A stretch of DNA of 64,000 bases from contig MU623388.1 in NCBI GenBank assembly GCA_025201765.1, positions 62,001 through 126,000 of the forward strand, given 5' to 3'. This document shows, one piece after another, positions 13,360-22,876 of the stretch; position 1 is the stretch's first letter; each line of letters starts with the position of its first letter. The translations under genes were made by a program, and so were the position numbers. The notes beneath the pieces were generated by a model. The model did not search any database. It was not told the origin of the DNA and saw nothing but the letters and a program-made list of their open reading frames with translations. The stretch is from Daldinia sp. FL1419 (Eukaryota; Ascomycota; Sordariomycetes; Xylariales; Hypoxylaceae).

Positions 13360-15198
13360 ATGCCGCCGACTCTGGACTTATCCCAGAGCACTCATGCCAA
13401 GATGATTGTCTCCCCTCCTCGACTGAACTTGCGCAGGGCCGCATCCTATCAACATGAAAAGGCGCCACTATCCGCAACGTCGTCACGCTTTAACTTCAAC
13501 CATCTAATGTTCTCCCCGCCCCCCTCCCCCGGATTACCGGCACTGGTACCCCGACCACGGAAATCAGCTACTGGACCGAGACCGAGTCGAGTTCTTCGAG
13601 TCGCCGCATGGATCCTCGGTTTGGCGCTGGTTTCGTTCGTCGTGAGGGCCGTTGCGAAGAAGGAAGTACTGGTACCTGTTGTTGGATGGGCTTTGGACAA
13701 CCATGAGGAATATGAAATGGTTGGCCAGTATGACTTACCTGAGTTTCCTACGCCTATCGCTGTCACAGACAAGAAGGGCCGATCCAAGTGGACAGTGTCC
13801 ATCCCACCTACGTACAACTTTCCCTTGACCACCAAAGAGTATTCGGATATCTGCATGAAATGCCAAGAAGTGGCAACCCACGTTAGAGAGTTACACGGCC
13901 ACGCGAACCCTTCTCAAGAAGCTCAAGTAGATTATTACTACGAGGACCCCTACTTTGTGGATGTTGGCGACGCTGAAAAACGGGGGCTCTTACCGGGAAT
14001 AGGGAAGGCATGGAAAGTTACAGCGCAGGCTCAAGTCGGGCACCTGGTGGGAGACAATGCGGACGGATTGGCAGACAAGAGTACTTGTAGGACGTCTCTG
14101 ACGTTTGTTCTAGAGTCAGCCGACGCTGGATTGGGGCCTACCTTGATGATGTTATGGATGGCATATGGTCTGGCCCAGAAGGAAAAGCGGGCTTTCTTCA
14201 TCGACGATTCACGATGGGCATATGGCGAATACACTACGATCTTCAAGGCGCCACCGACCCCCGACTGCAGCGCACCGCCGCGTCACGAGATGCTTCCGTG
14301 CCCCCATAGCGCGCGACACTTGATCGTGTCAACAGCCACAGCGTCGGAGACTTTTGGCAAGAGTTTCAACTCCGAGTACGAGAATTCGCGCCGGAATAAC
14401 GTCTATCGAGAAAAGCCGATATACGACCTTGCCCGGGTTGGATACGAGGCATTATTCCGTCTAAACGACGAAGATCAACCCTATGTGGACCATCGCGTCA
14501 AGGAGCTGAGGACTATGGTCAAGGTGAAAGAAGGAGGCTACAACGACGGCATGATCATCGGAGTTCATATTCGGCATGGCGATCTACACCCGTACGAGTA
14601 CCAGTACAATGGCGCATACATCCCCCTCAATCTTTACACTCTGAGATCAAAAGAGCTCGTCGAAGAGTACCATAACTCCAGCGCTCCACTTGGAGGGGAG
14701 GACCAAATAGCCAAGCTACATTCATTCTCTATTGTCGCCTCAGACGATCCCGACGTATACGAAACGGAAGAGTTCTCGGGCTCCTTGAGAGCCCAAGAGC
14801 AAATCAAGCTTGCTAGCAAGCAACACATACAAAAGATTAACCCAGATAAGACCGTCATGCACAAATTTGTCGACGAGACCTTTGGCTGGGAGGGCGGATT
14901 CTTCGCGAGCATGTTCTGGAACCTGGGCCGCTCGACGGTGAACAACGCCAATGCGGCGGGCGAATCGCGAACGGTGTTTAAACCGACGGTGGAGACCATG
15001 CGGCTTAGAGGGCTAATGGGACGGGCCTACGCGATGGACCTAGCTGTCTTGGGCCAGGCTAGCGATGCTGTCATATGCACTATTAGCGCGATGGGATGCC
15101 GACTGCTAGCCGTGATCATGGGTTGGGAAAAAGCAATGGAAGAAGGGAAATGGGTCAATATCGACGGGGATTATCAATGGGCTGCATTAACATTATGA
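13360..15198 (+). CDS. GT23/FUT8-like type II membrane glycosyltransferase
   Basis: Single-exon 612-aa protein starting at an ATG. A basic, Ser/Pro-rich cytoplasmic N-terminus is followed by one membrane segment at about 79-98 and a long lumenal domain, as in Golgi type II transferases. Several blocks match the order in alpha-1,6-fucosyltransferases (GT23): WMAYGLAQKEKRAFFIDD followed by RWAYGEYTTIF; the donor-site-like block GVHIRHGD (HIRHGD 403-408; FUT8 has HVRRTD); and SDAVICTISAMGCRLL near the C-terminus (FUT8: ADFLVCTFSSQVCR). From family knowledge it would transfer a sugar, possibly fucose, from a nucleotide sugar. The second Arg of FUT8's HVRRTD is His here, so donor and acceptor are uncertain. 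No SH3-like domain is evident. Confidence 0.72.
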   Translation: MPPTLDLSQSTHAKMIVSPPRLNLRRAASYQHEKAPLSATSSRFNFNHLMFSPPPSPGLPALVPRPRKSATGPRPSRVLRVAAWILGLALVSFVVRAVAKKEVLVPVVGWALDNHEEYEMVGQYDLPEFPTPIAVTDKKGRSKWTVSIPPTYNFPLTTKEYSDICMKCQEVATHVRELHGHANPSQEAQVDYYYEDPYFVDVGDAEKRGLLPGIGKAWKVTAQAQVGHLVGDNADGLADKSTCRTSLTFVLESADAGLGPTLMMLWMAYGLAQKEKRAFFIDDSRWAYGEYTTIFKAPPTPDCSAPPRHEMLPCPHSARHLIVSTATASETFGKSFNSEYENSRRNNVYREKPIYDLARVGYEALFRLNDEDQPYVDHRVKELRTMVKVKEGGYNDGMIIGVHIRHGDLHPYEYQYNGAYIPLNLYTLRSKELVEEYHNSSAPLGGEDQIAKLHSFSIVASDDPDVYETEEFSGSLRAQEQIKLASKQHIQKINPDKTVMHKFVDETFGWEGGFFASMFWNLGRSTVNNANAAGESRTVFKPTVETMRLRGLMGRAYAMDLAVLGQASDAVICTISAMGCRLLAVIMGWEKAMEEGKWVNIDGDYQWAALTL

Positions 15199-16521
15199 AA
15201 GAACAATCTTCGGTTGTGGCGTTTTTCCAGGGCATTTTGTTTTTTTTTTTCTTCTTTCTCCGCGAGCGAGCAGAAGGCCGGCATCAAAAACTTGAGATAT
15301 CCAGCATATAGCATAGCCATTCGGAGTTTAAAGGGGTAGAAAGATTAACCTTAGGTGCATCAGATCAGAGTAGAGAGCATACATGGTTCCTTGCCGCCGC
15401 GAGGCGGGAGGACGGATTGATATTAGCCCATTCGTTGGCCAGATTGGCATCAATGCTATTTCATTTACGAAGTTTATTTGATTAAGAAAGCTCTTGTTTG
15501 ATGTACCTATTGATAGTACATATGTGACTGTCTAGGTAAAGCCAAGATAAGATATATCGATGAGGTCGTAGTGGTTATTATCCGTTCAAGTTGAACAAGA
15601 CAGCGATGGATTTTGTGACGAGAGGTTCGAGGAATACGGCTAAGATTTAATTTTGCTATGGATTTATGATGGCCAACTCCTACTAGGTACCTTGGGTAGT
15701 TGGCGGCTGGGATTTGTATCGTTATATTTGATATGCTGAACTCGAGTGATCTGTACAAAGACAAAGGACTTTGAAACTACGTCACCGTCTGCCGCCCTCA
15801 CTGCGCGATTTACGGATATATAACGATAATGTCGAGGGTATGACATAGAATAGGTACCTACCTGTAGGTATCTAGAAAGTATTAGACCGTAATAACCCTC
15901 AACGGAAATACCAGAAACGCACTGCTTCTCCTCGCCCGCACTCCTCATGATAGCGATCCTAGGCGAGTACTATTCCAAATTTAATATTTGGGTACTAGGC
16001 AGTATAAGCTGATTGCCATCTAGGTGCGCTTGTCGTGGATAGTGTTGATAGATCCTCGAGTAAGAAGTTCGTCAATATGTCTAGGTTATAGTTATACGGT
16101 CCAAAAGGATATGTCCTAGGTTAGAATACAACGCTGCATAGTAGGAAGATGGCAGTTATCCTAGTGTATACTGTGATTAGGTAGGTGTATAGCAAACTTA
16201 CCTGGCCTGTTGTTTTACCTTTCATTTGTTGCTTGGAAATATACTGTATGTATATCTAGGTAGTCTCGTCTAAAGACCCGCTACAGGTGAAGGAAGAAAG
16301 AAAAGAAGGAAGAAAACTTCGCGGTTGGTACCTATGGAAACATCAATTAGTCACTCACAAGTCTCATAAGTCTCACACCACCTAAAGTAGCGCGAAAAAT
16401 AAGGTTTACCTACGGCAGAAAGAAGATACCGCCCCACTAGCTCGGCAGAGAGAATGCTTAAATATCTGCGTCTCTCTCCCATCTTTCCAACTTTCTTTTC
16501 TTTTTCTTTTTCTTTTTCTTC

Positions 16522-16698
16522 ATGTCGACAAGTAAGTCTCTCCTCCTACCCCCTACCCCTACCCCCGTCTCCGTCTCCATCCCAACATACGAAACTAACC
16601 CGTTCCGCGAAAAAAAAACAGTACTTCAGAGAATCATTTCTATAGTATCCGTCCTACTCTGTGTTCCCTACAGGAGCCGCAGATCCCGCCCTGGTTGA
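16522..16698 (+). CDS. Possible very small spliced gene after a CT-rich leader
   Basis: A strong pyrimidine tract (16490-16521) runs directly into ATG TCG ACA A followed by a perfect GTAAGT donor at 16532. A GAAACTAACC branch-like site and a CAG acceptor at 16619-16621 would define a 90-bp intron and a 28-aa product with a hydrophobic middle (ILQRIISIVSVLLCV). An alternative acceptor at 16671-16673 gives a 55-aa product starting MSTRAADPALVDEPYP. Splice signals and leader are the only support; I do not recognise either product. Confidence 0.22.
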   Translation: MSTSKSLLLPPTPTPVSVSIPTYETNPFREKKTVLQRIISIVSVLLCVPYRSRRSRPG

Positions 16699-18167
16699 TG
16701 AGCCGTATCCCCGTCGCCCCGGAGTGAAGCTGTTTGTTTTTTTTCTCGCGGGAGCATCGAGGCCGTTGTGTGTGTGTGCCTCCCTTGCTGCCCTTACTCT
16801 CGCCCCGTCCGCGAGGATGGCGGCCGCGTAGCGGCTGTATAGAGAGTGGTGATGATCTCGACCCCGGTTGTTGCGGTCTTGCCTTTGGGCGCGTGGCTGG
16901 GGTGGGCGATGGTGGACGTCTGACAGGCTGTTTTCTTTGTGTTTTTTTTTTTTTTTTTTTCGTTGCTGGTGTGCGCTTGTCGCGCGGGGCGAGGAAGATT
17001 AAATCGGTGGTTATGCGGGTTTGTGCGGATGGGATATTGTCTTTATAGTTTTCGTTTGCGTGACTTGGATTACATACCTACCTAGGTTTGATCTATGTCA
17101 CGATTCTACTCGAAATAAAGTAACGCGAAGTGTGAGAGGTTGCGTTTGAGTTATTGTTTTTATACTGAATATAACTAGTGGTTTATTTACTGCAAATAGC
17201 AAATCTTGCGAAATTCCTGCCATATGCGATTTGCTGTCGTACAAGAATCGTACATTTAGCAAGCCTTGCTATACTCGCGATATGCGGCTCAAGTTAATAC
17301 AAAACCTTTGATAGTTATATCTTTATCTTATCAAAAATGTCTAGTCCCCGAATAACCAAGTCTTATGGGTCCTTGACCCATGACACTTGCTAGTCCTTAT
17401 CCAGCCGCAAGCGCCAGGAACTCAACTTTTTAATCTCTGATAAGAGGAGATTATAGGTAATCGATAACGATTGGCCCTGGCGCATAATCTTCGAAGGACA
17501 TTAATAAAAGATGGATAGAATTGCATACAAATCTTTTCTTAGAACGCAATTGTTTAAATGCAAAAGTGGGTTATGGGGACGGATACATCGTAAAGGCGAG
17601 AGGCATCATGACGCGTTGTCTACCAAGCTGTTGGCTGTTGGAAGGATGAATATTGCTAGATATAAAATAGGGATGTTTACGATCTTGTTGTCTTTAATGA
17701 ATAGGGGTAATCTAGAACTGTTTTCGTTGGAATAGGCTTGCCAAGCCATACCGAGTCAAGTCCAGTCGAATCGAGTCAACTCTAATATCAAATCGTATCA
17801 TTGTCATGCTCTACAGACTGATCGTACGTATCGTCAGTTACATATGTTTTACCAACCACTCGCGATCCAACGGCTCATGTGTAATTGTAAAAGTCGACAT
17901 AGTTTCGGTGGCGGTGTGAGGTCTGTGTTATCCCATGGGGTCATTTACCTATTCACCCAGTCACAAGCCAATCTTTTACAATCTTCAAAATGATCCTACA
18001 CGGTAGTATTCAATTAAACAGTAATCTACACGTGTACGTGAAATTATTTGGGCACGAATGCGAATACGAAGTATCTTTGTACTGTGCCGAGTTAGGTAAC
18101 TTTTTAACTTTTTATGGGGTCAAGATGCACGGCCCTGATGCCTGTAATCCCCCTTCTTCCCCTATCG

Positions 18168-18177
18168 ATTGGCCAAT
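18168..18177. promoter_or_regulatory. Palindromic double CCAAT box upstream of CYP51
   Basis: ATTGGCCAAT reads as CCAAT on both strands, 187 bp before the CYP51 start codon. In Aspergillus the CCAAT-binding complex acts with SrbA at cyp51 promoters, so this is a plausible control site. A sterol-response element was not identified by eye. Confidence 0.4.
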
Positions 18178-18363
18178 CTCTTGCCATCTTTTACCCAAAA
18201 AAAGGGTCCGGATGTTATCTGTATCTCGACCCTCCATTTTTTTATATTTATACAACTCCCTCCTTATGTTTCCTTACCTGAAGTTTGTCCTAGCTTTTCT
18301 CAAAGTCTATTTAAGCTAATAGTGCAGTCGATTGGGATTTCGGTCGCGCACGCGTTTTTAGCA

Positions 18364-20061
18364 ATGGGGTTGATCGAGGATATTCAGGGACCCGTGTCCC
18401 AGTACATGTCCCAACTTTCGATGCTGTCGCAAATTGGTGTCGTTATCGCCGCCGTTCTGTTCCTATCTGTTTTCCTAAATGTTTTGCAACAGGCCCTCTT
18501 CAGAAACCCCAATGAGCCTCCCGTCGTTTTCCACTGGTTCCCCTTAGTTGGGAGTACCATCACCTACGGAATGGATCCTCCCCGATTTTTCAAGGAAAAC
18601 CGAGCTAAGGTGCGTTTCCCCTGACGAACGCGTGCACACCGCGAGTCGGTTAGCGTGCTAACAATGACTATAGTACGGTGATATCTTCACTTTTATTCTC
18701 CTCGGAAAGAAGACCACCGTCTACCTTGGTCCCGCCGGAAACGACTTCATTCTAAATGGAAAAGTCAAGGATGTTTGCGCTGAAGATATCTACACCGTTC
18801 TTACTACCCCTGTCTTCGGAAAGGATGTTGTCTATGACTGTCCCAACTCTAAGCTTATGGAGCAGAAGAAGGTAAACCGCTACAAATGTTAGGCGCATCG
18901 AGAGTCTTGCTAACGAGAGGGGAATAGTTCATGAAAGTCGCCCTTACCACCACCGCCTTCCAGTCCTACGTCCCTATCATTGCCGACGAAGTATCAAGCT
19001 ACATCAAGCGATGCCCCGACTTCAAGGGTAAATCTGGCGTGGTTAATATCCCCAAGAACATGGCTGAGATTACCATCTTCACTGCTTCGCACTCCCTCCA
19101 AGGAAGCGAAATCCGAAACAAGTTCGACGAATCCCTGGCTTCTCTGTACCATGATCTGGACATGGGATTTACCCCGATCAACTTCATGCTCCACTGGGCT
19201 CCCTTACCCTGGAACAGGAAGCGCGACCACGCACAGAGGACCATCTCTAAGATCTACATGGACACCATCAAGGAACGCAGGGCAGCTGGCAAGAGCGATG
19301 CTCAGGATATGATGTGGCACTTGATGAACTCTAGCTACAAGGATGGCCGACCCGTTCCCGACCACGAGATTGCACACATGTTGATCGCGTTGCTCATGGC
19401 TGGCCAGCACTCTTCGTCTTCTACAAGCTCTTGGATGATGCTACGTCTCGCTTCGCGCCCGGATATCATGGAAGCTCTATACCGCGAACAGGTTGAGGCT
19501 CTCGGTGCTGATCTACCGCCATTGGCATATGAGGATCTCGCGAAACTGCCCCTAAACCAGGCCATCGTCAAGGAAACACTGCGACTTCACGCTCCTATCC
19601 ACTCCATCATGCGCGCCGTCAAGTCCCCCATGCCAGTCCCCGGAACCAAATACGTTATCCCTACTAGCCACACTCTTCTTTCTGCCGGTGGTGTATCAGC
19701 TACGGACCCTGCTTTCTTCCCCGACCCCGACCGATGGGAGCCTACGCGGTGGAGCAAGGACTCGGCTCTCGCACCTACTGTAATTCGCAACGACGTGGAA
19801 GATGAGAAGGTAGACTACGGATATGGACTCGTGAGCAAGGGCGCTAACTCGCCTTACCTCCCGTTCGGTGCCGGAAGGCATCGTTGCATCGGCGAGCAGT
19901 TCGCCAACGTCCAGCTGCAGACGATCACGGCCATGATCGTTCGCGAATTCAAGTTCAGGAACGTCGACGGAAGCGACAAGATCGTGGGCACCGACTACGC
20001 TTCGCTATTCTCGCGGCCGATCGAGCCCGCTAATATCTTCTGGGAGAAGCGTGACGCTTAG
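18364..20061 (+). CDS. cyp51B: Sterol 14-alpha-demethylase, CYP51B type
   Basis: ER-bound cytochrome P450 that removes the 14-alpha methyl of lanosterol/eburicol in ergosterol synthesis; target of azole fungicides. Exons 18364-18609, 18674-18871 and 18928-20061 give 525 aa. Both introns (64 and 56 bp) have GCTAAC branch sites and all joins are phase 0. An N-terminal membrane anchor at about 22-45 precedes PPVVFHWFPLVGSTITYG. I-helix AGQHSSSS; K-helix ETLR 364-367; heme loop FGAGRHRCIG with Cys468. The azole-relevant Tyr of VYDCPNSKLMEQKK falls at residue 136 and is the usual Tyr. An in-frame TTG at 18169 opens a longer frame, but no ATG lies in it. CYP51B rather than A is inferred from overall resemblance to Aspergillus CYP51B. 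Confidence 0.95.
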
Positions 20062-21072
20062 ATGAAAGGAAGCGTTTTTTTAGATTCGGGAAGTGCGTTG
20101 TATTAAAATACCCTTTTTAACTACCTAGAGTCCTGTACCATATGGCCTTTTAAACTGGATGACGACTACGATCCGAGATAGCCCGGGAAAAAGGGCACGA
20201 GATGAGAGAAGAAAGACACCAGCTACCTACATAGTTGTTAGATTAATAGTAATAGTCGGATGAGTATACAATAATATATTCATGAGAGTACGGATTATGT
20301 GTTTTGAGTATTTAGTGCAAGTTCCTTATGTTACTGCCAACATACATACATACCTCTTACTTACCTAGGTAGATACCTAGGTAAGGTGCCTTTTTCTCTC
20401 CCGGCGTCTTTTAGGAGGACAGGGGAAATGTTAATCGGATCGGGAAGCGCTGCCGGGACTAACCTGAAGGCCCGGCCTCGTGGAACCGAGAAGCCCTGCG
20501 TCGCTGTGCCCCCGCATGCGCGCGACGCACGACGCAGCTAGCCTGAAGCTCGAGCATCACAACTTTTTTTTTGTCGTTACTCGTTGCTGCGTCGCTGCGT
20601 TGGAGGTTGTTTCGACCAGATGTTTGGGGGACGTGAGGTGGATATGTAGGGTAGGTAGGCAGTAATTCGCGGGAGAGCTCGTGGCGTGATGGATTTGCGA
20701 TCTGCAATTTGGTGTTGGGTGTTTGTGTTTCCGGGTTATTTCCAGGTGCTGGCTGGGCTGGGGCTGGGGCTGGGCTGGTTGAGGGTACGTAGTTGTATAG
20801 GTTAGGTGTTTAATTTTGGTATGTAACTAGGTGTCTGGGTGTGTAGCAGATGGAAACATTGGCCCCTTGAAACGGGTGATTGGTTTATTTACATGCGCTT
20901 TCCCTTTCTTCGTTTGCGCTGGGGATGGGATTGCAAACCTTACCTACATTCTTCTGGGTATCGAGACTATATCTCCTCGTGGGCATTTTTCTAGAAGAAT
21001 ACGTTTACTTGCCTTGCCTTGCCTTGCCTTGCCTTGCCCAACTAGTACTACGCGAAGTGTCATAGATTCACA
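20062..21072. other. Intergenic region with tandem repeats
   Basis: About 1 kb. Two exact TACCTAGGTA palindromes sit at 20362-20371 and 20374-20383. A GGCTGGGGCTGGG-type G-rich repeat lies near 20748-20778. A CTTGC pentamer array (separate entry) ends 34 bp before the next start codon. No gene seen. Confidence 0.6.
21008..21038 (+). repeat. (CTTGC)6 tandem repeat just upstream of the DUF3074 gene
   Basis: Six perfect copies of a 5-bp unit, ending 34 bp before the ATG at 21073, so probably in the transcribed leader. Copy-number variation here could alter the leader length. Confidence 0.9.
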
Positions 21073-22224
21073 ATGTCAACGAACGACCCCGGCCCCCTCG
21101 TCCGCCTCTGGGGTCTGCGCACGGAGCAACTGCCCGCGACCGCCGCGCCGCCCGCCGCGCTGGAGCCGTTCCTCTTCGCGATCCTGCGGGAGGCGATCCC
21201 GTTCGTCGACTCCGCGGCTCCGAAGCAGAGCGGCGGGGTCCCGGACTCGAAGATGTGGAAGCGCAAGGGCAGCCACGCGCATCCGGATTCCGCGGCGAAG
21301 GTCGAGGTTCTGGAACGCGTGGTGCCGGTGGGTGAGTTGGAGAAGGTCGCTGCGGAGGGGGGTGGGGGTGGGAAGGGTAAGGGGGAAAGGAAGGGAAAAC
21401 TCAGGCCGGAAACGTGGTGTTGTCGCCGCAGCGTCCACGAGGACAAACCCGCGAAGGGAAGCGCGTCGTGGGAGGAATTCGTGCGTAGTTTCCGCGACGA
21501 GCACGCTGCTTCCGAGCGCGCGTTTACGCCGGCGTGTATGGACGCGCATCAGGCGTTGGCGTGGGACTGCGGGGACGTACAGACGGGGGAGGAAGAAGAA
21601 GACGAAGAAGAAGGGGGACGGATGTGGGGACGGTTCGGGCTGGTTGTGCAGGAGATGAGACATCGGATCGGGAGGCCGGTTTTGAAGGACCGGACGTTCC
21701 CGGTGCTGCAGATGACTGCCAGTGCCATTTCGGATTCCAGCGAGGATGGTGATGATGGCCGTGGGTTTGGTTCCACGGATGAGTTTATCGTCGTGAGTAT
21801 CCCGGTGCCGGATTTCGGGACGGCGGAGTCGAGTAAGCTAGCTAAGGAAAAGGGCGCGCAGATCGCGAGTTATGTCAGCGTGGAGAGGATCCGGAGGATA
21901 CGAGACGGGGATGGAGATGGGAGTGGGAGTGGGAGTGGGAGTGGAAAAATAGAGTGGTTGATGGCGACGGCCAGCGATGCGGGAGGCGTGTTACCGGCTT
22001 GGGTGCAGAATGCTGCGGCTCCCGGGGTCATTTGGAAGGACGTGCCGCTGTTCTTGAGGTGGATTGCTAGGGAGAGGGTGAAGAAGCAAGGGGGGAGTGA
22101 AGTTGGTGGTGGGGGAAAAGGAGAGACGGCGCCGAATGCTACGGAGGGAGTCAGGGCCGATGACGTGACGGCGGTTTCGGACGGTGTGAATCATACCGAA
22201 GCTGCTGCGCCCGGGAATCCTTGA
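21073..22224 (+). CDS. DUF3074 (START-like) domain protein
   Basis: Single-exon 383-aa protein of a fungal family of unknown function whose fold is predicted START/SRPBCC-like (lipid-binding type; family knowledge). Seen here: an N-terminal block RLWGLRTEQLPA, then KVEVLERVVPVGEL, the RRSVHEDKPAKGSASWEEF block typical of the domain, LKDRTFPVLQMTA, and EFIVVSIPVPDF. The domain spans about residues 5-330. Low-complexity inserts are conspicuous: Gly-rich near 95-110, Asp/Glu-rich near 172-182, and a (Gly-Ser)n run encoded by GGGAGT repeats at about 21920-21945. The C-terminal 50 residues are Gly/Ala-rich and probably disordered. GC content is much higher than in the neighbours. No catalytic role can be assigned. 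Confidence 0.82.
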   Translation: MSTNDPGPLVRLWGLRTEQLPATAAPPAALEPFLFAILREAIPFVDSAAPKQSGGVPDSKMWKRKGSHAHPDSAAKVEVLERVVPVGELEKVAAEGGGGGKGKGERKGKLRPETWCCRRSVHEDKPAKGSASWEEFVRSFRDEHAASERAFTPACMDAHQALAWDCGDVQTGEEEEDEEEGGRMWGRFGLVVQEMRHRIGRPVLKDRTFPVLQMTASAISDSSEDGDDGRGFGSTDEFIVVSIPVPDFGTAESSKLAKEKGAQIASYVSVERIRRIRDGDGDGSGSGSGSGKIEWLMATASDAGGVLPAWVQNAAAPGVIWKDVPLFLRWIARERVKKQGGSEVGGGGKGETAPNATEGVRADDVTAVSDGVNHTEAAAPGNP

Positions 22225-22876
22225 GGCACGCGCAACCGGGGTAGATTTCGACGAAGAGAAGTCATGGTGGAAGTTCGGTACCTAGTTATGATGTATAGCC
22301 GGCGACTTACGTCGCTTATCGTTTACAAGAGGCGTTTAAAATTGACCAAGCCGTATAAGGCTAGGGGGGATAGTATAATAGTTCATATGCATATTAGTTG
22401 ATAGGTTTTTAATGTTTGTTATATTCATCTTTTTATAGTAGACATGGATCCCGATCCGGTAGATGTTAATGGGTCGAATCATAAGGTGGATGGGTTCCCA
22501 AGTACCAGAGTATCTCTTGTAAATGTAATATCACCCCGCCATCCATAGAACACGTCTTATCGATAATGTTATCCGGCGGCACGCAAAGAAATAAACGGTA
22601 ATTACCCCTCCGTAAATCGTACCTTTTCATTAGTGAGTCAAACGTAGTCTGAGTCAAGAATTTTTCGAGAAAGGGGAGTCGACTTAAAAATATTATAATA
22701 TTTTTAATATATTAGTCCAAACAGATATTCCCCTCCAATGCTACGAATGATTTCCCACTAATTCTCCAACAAACACCGTCAAGTTGTCTAGGCTATTTCT
22801 TAGGGCACTCTGGGTGCGCAGGCCGCCGTACAGACCAACTTTTCGCTTCACTCCTTTTCATCCTACCCGCGTCGCA
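22225..22876. other. Short intergenic region and leader of the valyl-tRNA synthetase gene
   Basis: About 650 bp; A/T-rich around 22680-22715. No gene other than the short upstream frame described separately. From 22751 to 22876 the synthetase frame stays open upstream of its first ATG. Confidence 0.6.
22738..22761 (+). promoter_or_regulatory. Short upstream open reading frame before valyl-tRNA synthetase
   Basis: ATG at 22738 followed by six codons and TAA at 22759-22761 (MLRMISH), with a second in-frame ATG at 22747. It ends 115 bp before the main ATG. If transcribed it would be a uORF that could influence start choice; the transcript start is unknown. Confidence 0.3.

Larger units (their letters stand above)
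15199..18363. other. Intergenic region with one possible tiny spliced gene
   Basis: About 3.2 kb. It contains TAGGTA/TACCTA words (15850-15870, 17071-17088), a CT-rich tract 16490-16520, a T19 run at 16942-16960 inside an unusually GC-rich patch (16680-17010), and an AT-rich stretch around 17140-17350. The only candidate transcript start is at 16522 (separate entry). The last few hundred bases are the promoter and leader of the CYP51 gene. Confidence 0.55.

Noticed and set aside
18169..18363. Longer CYP51 N-terminus
   Set aside because: The frame begins with TTG, contains no ATG before 18364, and does not resemble CYP51 N-termini.
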